From Flavobacteriales bacterium (GTDB taxonomy: Bacteria > Bacteroidota > Bacteroidia > NS11-12g > UBA9320), in the NCBI GenBank assembly GCA_020635395.1, contig JACJZV010000005.1, positions 144,456 through 208,455 on the forward strand: a stretch of 64,000 nt of DNA, in the 5' to 3' direction. Position 1 is the first letter of the stretch; each line of letters starts with the position of its first letter. Shown here in pieces: positions 8,462 to 17,010 of this stretch. The translations under genes and the position numbers were made by a program. The notes under the pieces are model-generated. The model made no database searches and was not told where the DNA came from. It saw only the letters and a program-made list of their open reading frames with translations.

Positions 8462-10232
8462 CTGTTGCACAACTCTTGAAAAAAGAAAAAATGCTTAAAA
8501 ATCAAGAAAAAAACAAAAGGAAATAGTGCCATTTAAGGCACTCTAATTTAAACGGCAGGGTTTCGTTATACAAAAAAATGAACCGCCCAAAATGCATGAA
8601 AATGCTTCTAATAACTTGATTTTAAGAAGATTTGACGTTTGCTCCATTGCTTGCACATTGCCTTGTACTTTTTTACGGCTAAAGTTGAGGTATTTTTTGA
8701 GGTTGTAGGTTAGGGCAGCCATCAGCACATGCTTGTTGGCTTGTTTCATCCCTCGGCTGTTTATTTTTTTCATGTTCAAGAAGTTGATAAGCGTGCCCAA
8801 CACTGGCTCTACCGTGCTGCTGCGTATTTTGCTTATCTTCTTTGCATACTCTGGATTTTGGGCTAATTTTTGGTGCATACGGTCGTAGTAGGGTTTGTCT
8901 ATGCTTTCTTCTATCTTTTTAAACTTGGTGCTTTTGCCACAACATTGTTCTCGCAAGGGGCAGTTCTTGCAACTTGATTCTGAACTGCGGTATTGCTTTT
9001 TTTGGTAGCCTTTACTGTCGGTTTTTATACCCTTAAAGGTTAGTATTGCTTGGTTTCCTCCCTGCTTTTGACACTCGTATTGATTTTGGTCTTTATTAAA
9101 TTTAAAACCTTCTCTATTGGGTTTATACAACCCAAAGTTGGGTATATAAGCATCTATATTTTGTTCTTCGCAATACCGTAATGCTGTGCCGCTGCTGTAG
9201 CCCGCATCGGCCGTTAATTGATCTATGGTAAGGTCGTTTTCTTTCAGATTTTTGATGGTTTGGCTTACTATTTCGGGTAGGTTTTCGCTGTCTTTGCTGC
9301 CTGCTGTGCTGGCACATGCTCCGGTTATTACGTGGTGGGCATCATCAACTGCCAATTGGCCACTGTAATTCAATTGGCGGGCTTTGCCCGGTTTTACCGA
9401 TATTTTGGCTTCGGGGTCGGTGGGACTGTAGTGTGTGTGATTGCTCAAATATTTAGGCCGAATGTCGTTGCCGTTTTCGTCTGTTTTTACAGTTTTATTG
9501 TTGCCTGGCATTCCTTTGTAGGCTTCTTTTTTCCAGTTGTGATGTCGCTCTACCAACTTTTTTCGGCTGCTCGTTACCTGATAGTCCGAGTTTTTGTTCA
9601 ACTCATCTAAGTATGCTGGTGCATCTGCCACTACCTGTTTTTCTATCAAACTATCCATGCTGGCATTGGCTTTTATAAAGGCACTATCCACCGCTTGGCG
9701 TTTGCCTTTTACCATTCCTTTTTGTATGCAAAGCCTCAATACCTCTTGAAACAAACTCAAAAATACTTCTTCGCCATACAACTGTCGGGTGCGGCTTATG
9801 GTGCTGTGCCAAGGCAATGATTGGTCTATATCATACTTTAAAAACAACCGAACATCCAAACAATTTGAACAATATTCAATCAGTTTTCTGTCGGAGTTGA
9901 TGTTGTTTAAATAGCCCACCAACAGTAGTTTAAAGAACACCACGGGGTCTATCGACTCCTGACCTTCTGTGCCATAGTATCCTGCCGTGGCTTTATACAA
10001 AAAGTGAAGATTTAACGCCTCCCCAAGTTTTCGATAGAAATTATCTTTGGGAACCAAGTCTTCTAAACTTACTTGATAGAACATTTTTGGCTCTATCTCT
10101 TGTCGTCCTTGCATGGTGTAAAGATAGTCAATATTTGTTTATCTTATTGATTAACAGTGTGTTGTGAACATTTTTCCGCGATTTTGTCTATAACTATTTT
10201 TTTTACCTTTGAATGGTTTGGTTGTGCAACAG
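8462..10232. mobile_element. IS1182-family insertion sequence, 1.77 kb
   Basis: The element is bounded by 12-bp terminal inverted repeats, CTGTTGCACAAC at 8462-8473 and GTTGTGCAACAG at 10221-10232, enclosing one transposase gene. No clear target duplication is visible. The DNA just outside (GCCAACAAGGGTAG on the left, GCACACGGGTTTGGC on the right) looks like two halves of one palindromic site. The IS therefore seems to have landed in the hairpin element whose rest lies at 10238-10370. Exact ends remain uncertain by a few bases. Confidence 0.6.
8543..10114 (-). CDS. IS1182-family transposase
   Basis: A 523-residue DDE transposase, full length for the family. Probable catalytic residues are Asp143 (QAVDSAFIKANAS), Asp303 (TADAGYSS) and Glu436 (STVEPVLGTL). 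The N-terminal domain (DNFYRKLGEALN, DPVVFFKLLLVGYL) and the Cys-rich CKNCPLREQCCGKS insert before the last catalytic residue are characteristic of IS1182. No frameshift or stop is seen, so it may be active. It is the only minus-strand gene in the 4.3-18.5 kb region. Confidence 0.95.
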   Translation of the reverse strand: MQGRQEIEPKMFYQVSLEDLVPKDNFYRKLGEALNLHFLYKATAGYYGTEGQESIDPVVFFKLLLVGYLNNINSDRKLIEYCSNCLDVRLFLKYDIDQSLPWHSTISRTRQLYGEEVFLSLFQEVLRLCIQKGMVKGKRQAVDSAFIKANASMDSLIEKQVVADAPAYLDELNKNSDYQVTSSRKKLVERHHNWKKEAYKGMPGNNKTVKTDENGNDIRPKYLSNHTHYSPTDPEAKISVKPGKARQLNYSGQLAVDDAHHVITGACASTAGSKDSENLPEIVSQTIKNLKENDLTIDQLTADAGYSSGTALRYCEEQNIDAYIPNFGLYKPNREGFKFNKDQNQYECQKQGGNQAILTFKGIKTDSKGYQKKQYRSSESSCKNCPLREQCCGKSTKFKKIEESIDKPYYDRMHQKLAQNPEYAKKISKIRSSTVEPVLGTLINFLNMKKINSRGMKQANKHVLMAALTYNLKKYLNFSRKKVQGNVQAMEQTSNLLKIKLLEAFSCILGGSFFCITKPCRLN

Positions 10233-10237
10233 GCACA

Positions 10238-10371
10238 CGGGTTTGGCAAAAGTGGCGGTTCAGTACTCCGCAGACACATTTGTGGTTAATCAAAGTTTGG
10301 TTCTCCGCATTAACATTTGTGGTGAAAATCGCCACCATCGCCAAGCCCGAAACCGTTGGTGGCAAGTATAA
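10238..10371. repeat. Long imperfect hairpin with internal direct repeats (attC-like)
   Basis: A noncoding element with two ~25-base arms, 10238-10262 (CGGGTTTGGCAAAAGTGGCG...) and 10324-10349 (...CGCCACCATCGCCAAGCCCG), which pair with a few mismatches. The loop region holds two direct copies of CTCCGCA..ACATTTGTGGT (about 10267 and 10302). After the right arm comes CCGTTGGTGGCAA, the rough complement of CTGCCAACA on the far side of the IS (8446-8454). The whole folded site therefore seems to be split by the IS. Its layout resembles an integron attC site, but consensus core sites are imperfect and no integrase is present. Confidence 0.5.
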
Positions 10372-10387
10372 CAGACACCCTAAACAA

Positions 10388-11101
10388 ATGAACGACACAG
10401 AGACAAAATACTGTTTAGGTGGTTACTACTTGACAAAGCTCAGACCGAAAAACTATGGACAAGGGACAGGCAGTTTAATTTTTACTTGTAGTGAGTGCAT
10501 TAATGACCATATACTTGACACTTGGTCATACAGTTGGACAACTGACAATAACAAACAATTGGAAGATATAAAAAGTAGTTACCAACTTTCTGATACTCAA
10601 ATAGCCGAAATCAGGAATTGGGTGGACAAAAAATTCAATGATAACCAAATCGGATTTCTAAACGTATTCTTTGATCTTGAAACAGCACTTGACTACAAAA
10701 ACAGTTTTTTTGCACATTTAAATGACATAAGAATATTTGCGTTATACTTTGACCCAAAAGAAAGAGAAGAAATTCTTCAAGAGTTTAAACCGCAATCGGA
10801 AAAACTAGGAGAAATTGGACTTCGTTTGGCACTTTTAAGAGAAACAGAAGAGCAAAAAAACGAACAGCTTTTGGGCTATGATTATATAGGAATTGAAAAT
10901 GGCGGGAGTTTTCATACTTTTCATTGCCACGACATAGGAAAGGAGCTGTCTGACAAATTCGGCTTGACTTTAAACGAATATGGTTTGTTTGACAGTAACA
11001 AAAACTCAAAACAAGTTCTTGACTATTTAAATGATGAAGAAAACGGCTGCGAACCAGTTCCGTGGTTTATTGTTAAGACAAAACTTGTGACGAATGAATA
11101 G
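10388..11101 (+). CDS. Unknown protein in cassette region
   Basis: A 237-residue soluble protein; family not recognised. The frame is open to 10157, but that part is the hairpin element, so the ATG at 10388 is chosen. It has a CSEC pair near residue 35, a helical middle with many charged residues, and a C-terminal region with GYDYIGIENGGSFHTFHCHD. There is no signal peptide or TM segment. It is followed 11 bases later by repeat E2, as the KilA-N gene is followed by E1. Function cannot be assigned. Confidence 0.65.
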   Translation: MNDTETKYCLGGYYLTKLRPKNYGQGTGSLIFTCSECINDHILDTWSYSWTTDNNKQLEDIKSSYQLSDTQIAEIRNWVDKKFNDNQIGFLNVFFDLETALDYKNSFFAHLNDIRIFALYFDPKEREEILQEFKPQSEKLGEIGLRLALLRETEEQKNEQLLGYDYIGIENGGSFHTFHCHDIGKELSDKFGLTLNEYGLFDSNKNSKQVLDYLNDEENGCEPVPWFIVKTKLVTNE

Positions 11102-11112
11102 AACACCAGCCA

Positions 11113-11185
11113 CCAATCGAGTAGGCGGATCTCCCCATAAATGAGGAGAGTGCACCTTTCACACCACTCCCGATAGCTATCGAGA
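11113..11185. repeat. Palindromic cassette-end repeat E2
   Basis: The second copy of E1 (5130-5203), roughly 85% similar by eye. CAATCGAGTAGGCGG is followed by a CCCCATAAATGAGGAG hairpin, GTGCACC and CACCACTCCCGATAGCTATCG. As with E1 it directly follows a stop codon on the plus strand. The right half of the final palindrome has one change (CGAGA instead of CGGGA). Confidence 0.6.
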
Positions 11186-11649
11186 TTCGGGTCTCGAATA
11201 CTGAGGTTTCCACCATAAGCGGACACCTGCTAACTTGAGCTTTGTTTGTGAAAATAGTCGGTTATTGATAGATACCCCCTTTGCTTTAACCTTGATACAG
11301 TGATGGTTGTACCCAATATCGGGCTTTGGGCTTACCAATACTTCCAGATACCAATCTATGTGTTTAGAGGACTTTCACCTCATCAGCTAATCCATTATCA
11401 TTTAACTATTGGTTATCACTTTCCGTTCAGCTACATTTGAAGTGTGTTTGCCACAAATGGCAAACATGCTGTATAAGTAATGGCAGGCGATGTGGTAAAT
11501 TTCAACGTTTGTAGCTCACTTTAAAATTGTAGCAGTTTGACAGGAAATTACAACGCAATCTGTCACAAGTCATACAGTTTACTTTTGGCCAATATTGTAA
11601 AAAACAGCGTTAAACAAAATGAAAGGGTATAAAGAAATTTATAAAAATC
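11186..11649. other. Noncoding stretch with one perfect hairpin
   Basis: About 460 bases without a convincing gene. The main feature is the perfect inverted repeat TGTTTGCCA/TGGCAAACA at 11445-11466 (4-base loop, no T-run, so not an intrinsic terminator). The rest, including GGACTTTCACCTCATCAGC near 11368, gives no readable protein on either strand. It could be a decayed mobile element. Confidence 0.4.
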
Positions 11650-12030
11650 ATGTTTGAACGACTCACTTTGGTATCCGCTTTATTAGGCGGATTTGCATTC
11701 ACATTCCTTGGTGCCATATTATCCAAAAATGACAACAAGAATTTAACCTCTGTAATGGTCGCCATTTCAGCACTAACAGCCACCATGTTTTTTTTGTGTA
11801 CATTAGGTTGGGCAGTTTTTGGCAGCTCATCTATCGAAGCAATTAATCCCTTTGCATTACGCAAGCATAAGTATTTATTTATGATTTTCATTATTGGTCT
11901 TATCCTTTTCAATATTTTATTGGCAATGTCGGGTTGGGTACGCTCTAAAAAAGTGGGTATCGTTACAACGATAATTGGAGTATTTGCGTTTTTGTCGTTG
12001 CTGTTTTTATTTATGGGCAGTATCAGTTAA
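11650..12030 (+). CDS. Small membrane protein, four TM segments
   Basis: A 126-residue hydrophobic protein with predicted helices near residues 5-25, 33-55, 74-93 and 101-124, separated by short charged loops (SKNDNKN, RKHK, RSKK). No family recognised. It lies 41 bases before the CPBP gene and may be cotranscribed with it. The ATG at 11650 begins the first helix region; no alternative start is plausible. Confidence 0.65.
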   Translation: MFERLTLVSALLGGFAFTFLGAILSKNDNKNLTSVMVAISALTATMFFLCTLGWAVFGSSSIEAINPFALRKHKYLFMIFIIGLILFNILLAMSGWVRSKKVGIVTTIIGVFAFLSLLFLFMGSIS

Positions 12031-12071
12031 ACTCATTTTTTTAAAAAATTATAAAACTAAACCCTTTATCA

Positions 12072-12914
12072 ATGAACAACATAAAAGAGCATATAAATAT
12101 TCTAATAGCAATGACGCTTATTAATCTATTTGTGCTTTGGAATTTTATATCAGAAGGCAAAACAATTCACGGAATTGGGTATTTTATATTTTTCTATGTT
12201 GCACTTTTTATTATTCATTTTTTCACCGATAAATACCCCCCCAAAATTGATATTGAAATAAAACAGCCTAAAAGAGAATTTTTAATGATTATCCTTTTTT
12301 CATTTTTAGGTGCGATTTTCATAACAATAAATTTTTATCTGAAAACCAACACAGAACAAATTGGATTTTTAGTCCAATTGCCTCTTTTAATAGGGATTTT
12401 GCTTTTTACCTTTCCACTCGGAATTGTTGTTTACTTGATGCTCAAGAAATACAAACTTTTGCAATTAGGATTGAATATTAAACCTTTATCTTATTTAATA
12501 CTCGGACTTATTATTTGGGGAATAACTGGGCTGTTTGCTTTTATATTTAATAAAAGTGGAATTATTTGGGTAGAAGGCTATAAAGAACTTGGTGGTGTGC
12601 CAGGAATTATTCTAAAAGGAATTATTGGGGCGGGGTTGGTTGAAGAATTTAATCGTTTCGCTATACAGTCTCGGTTTGAAAAAGTGTTTAAACAATTTGG
12701 ATTTAATATATTGTTTGCCACAACAATATGGGCATTTATGCATTTCCCTGTCAATTATTTTAAAGAAAGTATGTCCATATCCGAAATATTCATCTATTGC
12801 ATTCAAATAATACCAATTGGCTTTATTTGGGGCTATTTGACACAGAGAACAAAGTCTATTGTTCCAGCCACATTGGCTCACGGTATAAATTTATGGGGCT
12901 TTCAAAATGGTTAG
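12072..12914 (+). CDS. CPBP-family intramembrane protease-like protein
   Basis: A 280-residue membrane protein with about eight helices and the CPBP (CaaX protease/bacteriocin-processing, Abi) domain at the C-terminal half. Motif 1 is Glu191-Glu192 (EEFNRFAIQSR), motif 2 has His224 (WAFMHFP), and motif 3 is His270..Asn273 (HGINLWG). Motif 1 is atypical: canonical EExxxR would need Arg at position 196, which is Phe here, while an Arg sits one position earlier. It may be an active variant or a non-catalytic relative. CPBP proteins in such regions often act in bacteriocin immunity or stress; the target is unknown. Confidence 0.8.
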   Translation: MNNIKEHINILIAMTLINLFVLWNFISEGKTIHGIGYFIFFYVALFIIHFFTDKYPPKIDIEIKQPKREFLMIILFSFLGAIFITINFYLKTNTEQIGFLVQLPLLIGILLFTFPLGIVVYLMLKKYKLLQLGLNIKPLSYLILGLIIWGITGLFAFIFNKSGIIWVEGYKELGGVPGIILKGIIGAGLVEEFNRFAIQSRFEKVFKQFGFNILFATTIWAFMHFPVNYFKESMSISEIFIYCIQIIPIGFIWGYLTQRTKSIVPATLAHGINLWGFQNG

Positions 12915-12936
12915 CAAAAGTCAAAATAAGCAACTC

Positions 12937-13095
12937 ACAATCCAGTAGGCGGCTCTCCCCGCGAATACATGGCACAAAGCCCATTGGCTACCAACTTTGT
13001 ACATACTTACATCAACCACCACCATTTAAAACCCAAAATCCCCTGTCTTCGTTTTATGCAAAAATTGCCGTTGTTTGGAGAGAGAAGGCCGCAAT
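12937..13095. repeat. Direct repeat R1 flanking the restriction-modification genes
   Basis: About 158 bp, similar along its length to R2 (17011-17167), about 80% by eye. It shares CAATCCAGTAGGCGGCTCTC exactly, then TGGCACAA, CCAACTTTG.A.AT.CTTACA, and a block from CCCCT.TCTTCGTTTTATG onward into the first codons of the gene that starts at 17128. The CAATC.AGTAGGCGG start is also the start of E1 and E2. R1 begins 23 bases after the CPBP stop codon. Confidence 0.75.
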
Positions 13096-13124
13096 TGAGG
13101 CTTCTGGTTTATTCAAAGTATTAA
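13056..13124 (+). pseudogene. Truncated 5' copy of the gene at 17128
   Basis: ATG at 13056 starts MQKLPLFGERRPQ, nearly identical to MQKLPLFGEGRPQ of the intact gene at 17128, including the upstream promoter-like TCTTCG. After 13 codons the similarity ends, and the frame stops at 13124 (22 residues). It is a remnant of a paralogous gene, cut where repeat R3b begins shortly afterwards. Confidence 0.6.
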
Positions 13125-13140
13125 CCGTTCGCCTCTCCCA

Positions 13141-13221
13141 TAAAATGTTGTTTGAAATTTTGATACAATACTTTAGATTTGGAGGTATATGCGACATAAA
13201 TGTTCACATATGCTTATGTTG
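13141..13221. repeat. 81-bp repeat R3b (copy of R3a)
   Basis: The second copy of 7592-7672 (6 mismatches in 81, no gaps). The outer inverted repeats are slightly degraded here (TTCACATATGCTTATG). It ends ATGTTGTATGCCATT instead of ATGTTGGCAGCAATT, so the two copies diverge exactly after TTATGTTG. This sharp end supports a real element boundary. Confidence 0.75.
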
Positions 13222-13337
13222 TATGCCATTAGGAAAGACAGATAACCATTTTGTTTTTAGCATCGTTAAACCAATTGTTTTCAAATAAACACTTTTAAAT
13301 AGTGCCAAACTTATGCATTTTAGGAGGTTCGATTTTG

Positions 13338-13345
13338 TAACTTTG
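13338..13345 (+). promoter_or_regulatory. -7 box TAACTTTG of the restriction-modification operon
   Basis: An exact TAnnTTTG match 19 bases before the ATG at 13365, giving a short leader. It is the only good promoter between R3b and the methyltransferase gene, so the unit appears to carry its own promoter. Confidence 0.5.
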
Positions 13346-13364
13346 CAATTGGTTTAAATCGATA

Positions 13365-16286
13365 ATGGATAAAATTAAAGAGAAATCAGAATCTTTCAAA
13401 TCAGGCTTAGAGAAGCTTGGATTTCAGGGAGATAATGCTCTTTATTTTACAGATAATACAAAAAATCTACCCGAACTTGAAATTGCTTTTCACATTGAAA
13501 CAGCCAAGTTCATTCATAAAGAAATTACCGCAATTTTTGTAAGAAAACAGTTGAATGGAAGTTACAAGCCTCAGGTTTACCTGTTTGACTTTACTAACAG
13601 AACTTTTTCTGAACAAATTGAAGATGAAATTGCTGACATCCAAAGGAAAATTTGGAGTGGTGGTGAAGTACCCATGGCTTGTTTCTTTTTCAATACAGAA
13701 ATAAAAATAATTGATTGTACAAAGCATCTCACTAAAGACTTAAAACCAGAATATTTAGCAGACAAATTAAAGTTAGTTGATGAAGCTCATAGGCTATATA
13801 ACGAGCAATTTGCTGTAAAAATAAAAACCGGAATTTTTTGGGAGCAAGAAGAAATAAAAGGAAAATTTGATTTTAAAAATTCTGCCTACGATACTCTTAT
13901 TCAGAATATCCGAAAAGTTACTGAGAAAGTTACTGAGAAACTTTCTAAGGAGCTAAAAAAAGCCCCGAGAGAACTTATTAATAAAATTATTATTCAGTCA
14001 ATTCTCATCAAATATTTAGAGGAGACATCTGATGATGAAGGCAAAAAACTACTTACTGAGAAGTATTTTAATAAATATAACAATTCAATTTCCTTTAGCG
14101 ATGTATTAAAAAAAGGTAAGTTTAGTAATTTGCTTAATGACCTTAATAAAAACTTCAATGGAAATGTTTTTAAATGGGAAACAAGAGAACTAGAACAATT
14201 AGAATCATTAGACCTTAGTATTGTTGCCAAATTACTTGCAACAGACAAAATCAGTATTGAAGCATTACAACTTGAAATAGGCTTTCCCGATTGGAGGTAT
14301 TTTGAATTTAAGTATATACCTGTTGAATTAATTAGCCGACTTTATGAAGAGTTTTTAGGTGAGAATAAAAAAGACAAAGGATTATTTTATACGCCTTCTC
14401 ATTTGGCAAAACTCTTGGTGGATGAATGCTTGCCTGTAAAAAAATACAAGGGAATTGACTTAGCTAATTTTAGAATACTTGACCCTGCTTGTGGTTCGGG
14501 TATTTTTTTAGTAACTGCATTTAAGCGTTTGGTTCAAATTTGGAGATTGCAACATAAATTAGATAAACCAAATATTGATGACCTCAAAAAAATATTGCGG
14601 AATATTTACGGAGTAGATAAGGAAGAACAAGCCGTAATGTTATCCTCGTTTAGTTTGAGTTTAGCATTATGCAACGAGTTAAAGCCAATTGAAGTAATAA
14701 ATAAATTAAGATTTGATGACTTAACAAAAGAGAATATAGTTTCATCTGATTTCTTTTCTTTAAATGTAATGGGGAATCTCAAATTTGACTTAGTTATTGG
14801 AAATCCCCCATTTAAAGTTGGTGGAATAAATGACTATTCAAAATATTGGGAAATCGAATCAAAAAAAGTCAAAATACCACAAGGACAAATTGCATTAAAA
14901 TTTCTTTCTGAATCATTTCCTTTTTTAAAAGAAAATGGTTTGGTCTGTTTAATAATTAAATCGTCAGGACTACTTTACAATACAACTTCGACTGGTTATA
15001 AAAACGCATTATTCTCAAACTATAATGTCGTTCAGCTACTTGATTTCACGGCTTTAGCAAGAAATAAATCATTGTGGGATAATGGGGCAGACGTGGCAAC
15101 GGCAGCAATTTTTGTGAGAAACAATAAACCTGATGTATCTAAGAATATACTTCACCTTACATTTAGAAGAACTAAAGCTACTAAAGACCGTATCGTATTT
15201 GAAATAGACGAGTATGATTTGCACTTTGTTAATCGACAAACTGCTATCAAAAATGAATTTATATGGAAAAATAATCTTCTAGGTGGTGGCAGAATCAGAA
15301 ATCTCATTGATAAAACATCAAATAGCATTTCGTTTAATCAATATTTGATAGATAATGAATGTATTGTTGGTGAAGGATTTAAGGTTGGGTCTAAAGGTAT
15401 TTTGAAACCACCATTCATTTATACATTAAAAACACTTTCTACAGAAGCGGTAAACGAAAATCGAATTGCTATTGAAAGTCTGAAAGAAATTCCAAAAAAT
15501 CAAAAATTTGAGAAAATTCCAAACGAATTAATTTTTAGGTCGCCAAATATTATTATTAAAGAAAACATTGGTAATAGTAAGATTCCATTACATCTAAATA
15601 ATATTGACTTTTCTTATCAGCACAAAATTATTGGAATATCTAGTAACATAGATACCCTCAAAAAGATTAAGAAGCATTTTGAAAAGTATAATGATTTGTT
15701 CAGGTTTTTCATCTTCTCTTGTAGCGGGCAAGTATTGGTTAATCTCAATACAGCAATTTTAAAAAAGGACTTAATGAATTTACCTTTTGATGAAATTTCC
15801 CTATCAGTTTATGATTTAAAAATCATTGATGACGTGAATTCCTTTATGCAAGATTCTCTAAGACACGGGGAAAAATCGAAAGCATTACAACAGATAAGAC
15901 CCAACAAACTTGAACCTGTCTTATTAAATTATGGAACCGAATTTTCAAGAGCATTAAATTCTGTTTTTGAAAACAAAGGGAAAAGATTCAGATTATCAGA
16001 TGTTGTTCAACTTGATGGAACATCATTAATTGCTACGGTTTTCAGATATGACAATAAAGATAAAGAACCTTTGTTTCATAAAGACTTTACAAAACTAAAT
16101 ATTGACGGACTAACCAATAATGAAATTTCAGCCCACCTTTCGGTTAAGCGAATAATCAAATTGTATCCTCAAAAAGACACTATTGTCTTTATCAAACCAA
16201 ATCAATATAGATATTGGCTTTCTTTAATAGCCTATCGTGATGCCGATAAATGTTTCTCTGACCTTTCTAATCAAATTGAAGGATGA
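13365..16286 (+). CDS. Class I SAM-dependent N6-adenine DNA methyltransferase (type II/IIG-like)
   Basis: A 973-residue DNA methyltransferase. The N-terminal ~200 residues resemble the N-terminal domain of type IIG-like enzymes (QRKIWSGGEVPMACFFF segment), but no PD-(D/E)XK motif is evident there. The Rossmann methyltransferase core has FYTPSHLAKLLV (~339), the SAM-binding DPACGSGIF (about 371-379) and the catalytic NPPF (about 478-481), which mark it as an adenine-N6 enzyme. The ~400-residue C-terminal part probably recognises the target. Its stop overlaps the start of the nuclease gene (ATGA), so they are translated together. It modifies host DNA or, in an atypical system, regulates the partner. 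The codons are visibly AT-rich. Confidence 0.85.
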   Translation: MDKIKEKSESFKSGLEKLGFQGDNALYFTDNTKNLPELEIAFHIETAKFIHKEITAIFVRKQLNGSYKPQVYLFDFTNRTFSEQIEDEIADIQRKIWSGGEVPMACFFFNTEIKIIDCTKHLTKDLKPEYLADKLKLVDEAHRLYNEQFAVKIKTGIFWEQEEIKGKFDFKNSAYDTLIQNIRKVTEKVTEKLSKELKKAPRELINKIIIQSILIKYLEETSDDEGKKLLTEKYFNKYNNSISFSDVLKKGKFSNLLNDLNKNFNGNVFKWETRELEQLESLDLSIVAKLLATDKISIEALQLEIGFPDWRYFEFKYIPVELISRLYEEFLGENKKDKGLFYTPSHLAKLLVDECLPVKKYKGIDLANFRILDPACGSGIFLVTAFKRLVQIWRLQHKLDKPNIDDLKKILRNIYGVDKEEQAVMLSSFSLSLALCNELKPIEVINKLRFDDLTKENIVSSDFFSLNVMGNLKFDLVIGNPPFKVGGINDYSKYWEIESKKVKIPQGQIALKFLSESFPFLKENGLVCLIIKSSGLLYNTTSTGYKNALFSNYNVVQLLDFTALARNKSLWDNGADVATAAIFVRNNKPDVSKNILHLTFRRTKATKDRIVFEIDEYDLHFVNRQTAIKNEFIWKNNLLGGGRIRNLIDKTSNSISFNQYLIDNECIVGEGFKVGSKGILKPPFIYTLKTLSTEAVNENRIAIESLKEIPKNQKFEKIPNELIFRSPNIIIKENIGNSKIPLHLNNIDFSYQHKIIGISSNIDTLKKIKKHFEKYNDLFRFFIFSCSGQVLVNLNTAILKKDLMNLPFDEISLSVYDLKIIDDVNSFMQDSLRHGEKSKALQQIRPNKLEPVLLNYGTEFSRALNSVFENKGKRFRLSDVVQLDGTSLIATVFRYDNKDKEPLFHKDFTKLNIDGLTNNEISAHLSVKRIIKLYPQKDTIVFIKPNQYRYWLSLIAYRDADKCFSDLSNQIEG

Positions 16287-16954
16287 TAGCAGAAGAAAGT
16301 TTTTCAAATATAGAACAACCAGAAATTAGTGTTCCGAAAACTAATGTAATTTCTTTGATTATTAAATCAATGAAAGAGAATGTTCCTCATTTAAAAGCCT
16401 ACATTGCATCAGGTCATCACAAAAAGAAAAACCTAAATGAAGACGAATTGACTCAAATTTATATTGAGCAAGCACAAATTTTAATTAGTAATCAAAACTA
16501 TCCTTTTAACATTAACAGCCAATATCGAGATATATACAACCTTAGTAAAGGTTTTTCTGATTTTTATTTCTATCCAAATGAACAAGGTGTTTCTACTCAA
16601 TCTATTTTTTCTGTAGAAAGCAAAAGGCTCCCAGCTCCTGAAACAGCAAGAGAAAAAGAATATGTTTATGGAACATCTAACAATGGAGGCATTGAAAGGT
16701 ATAAAACAGAGAAACACGGCAAGGGATTAAATGATTGTGGTTTACTTGGCTTTATCGAAAAAGACGACCCAAACTATTGGCTATCTAAAATCAACAAATG
16801 GATTACAGATATAGCTTCAGTTAGCAAGACTTGGACAACAGATGAAACTTTATCTGAATTAGAGTCACAGACTGATTTTTGTTTATTGGAATCTATTGCA
16901 CATAGAAGGAAAAGTAATTTGAAGTTGATTCATTTATGGATAAATTTAAACTAA
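16283..16954 (+). CDS. PD-(D/E)XK-type restriction endonuclease candidate
   Basis: A 223-residue protein overlapping the methyltransferase gene by 4 bases. It has a credible PD-(D/E)XK nuclease core: Asp93 in GFSDFYFYP, followed after 18 residues by Glu112-Ser-Lys114 in FSVESKRLP, with hydrophobic strands around both. A helix with YIEQAQILI lies before, and a GIERYKTEKHGKGLNDCGLLGFIE segment after. I infer the cutting subunit of a two-gene restriction system whose specificity lies in the large methyltransferase. I do not recognise a named system with exactly this pair. It ends about 55 bases before direct repeat R2. Confidence 0.65.
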   Translation: MIAEESFSNIEQPEISVPKTNVISLIIKSMKENVPHLKAYIASGHHKKKNLNEDELTQIYIEQAQILISNQNYPFNINSQYRDIYNLSKGFSDFYFYPNEQGVSTQSIFSVESKRLPAPETAREKEYVYGTSNNGGIERYKTEKHGKGLNDCGLLGFIEKDDPNYWLSKINKWITDIASVSKTWTTDETLSELESQTDFCLLESIAHRRKSNLKLIHLWINLN

Positions 16955-17010
16955 ACAAGTACAGACTCTATACACGGAAGCTGTTTGCTACGAAAACAAA
17001 GGTATTGCAT

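Noticed and set aside
11445..11466. Perfect 9-bp hairpin as an intrinsic terminator
   Set aside because: No T-run follows on either strand and it is about 350 bases from the nearest upstream stop codon.
12797..13288. 163-codon open frame on the plus strand
   Set aside because: It overlaps the CPBP gene out of frame and runs through R1 and R3b; no protein-like character, and the repeats explain the open frame.
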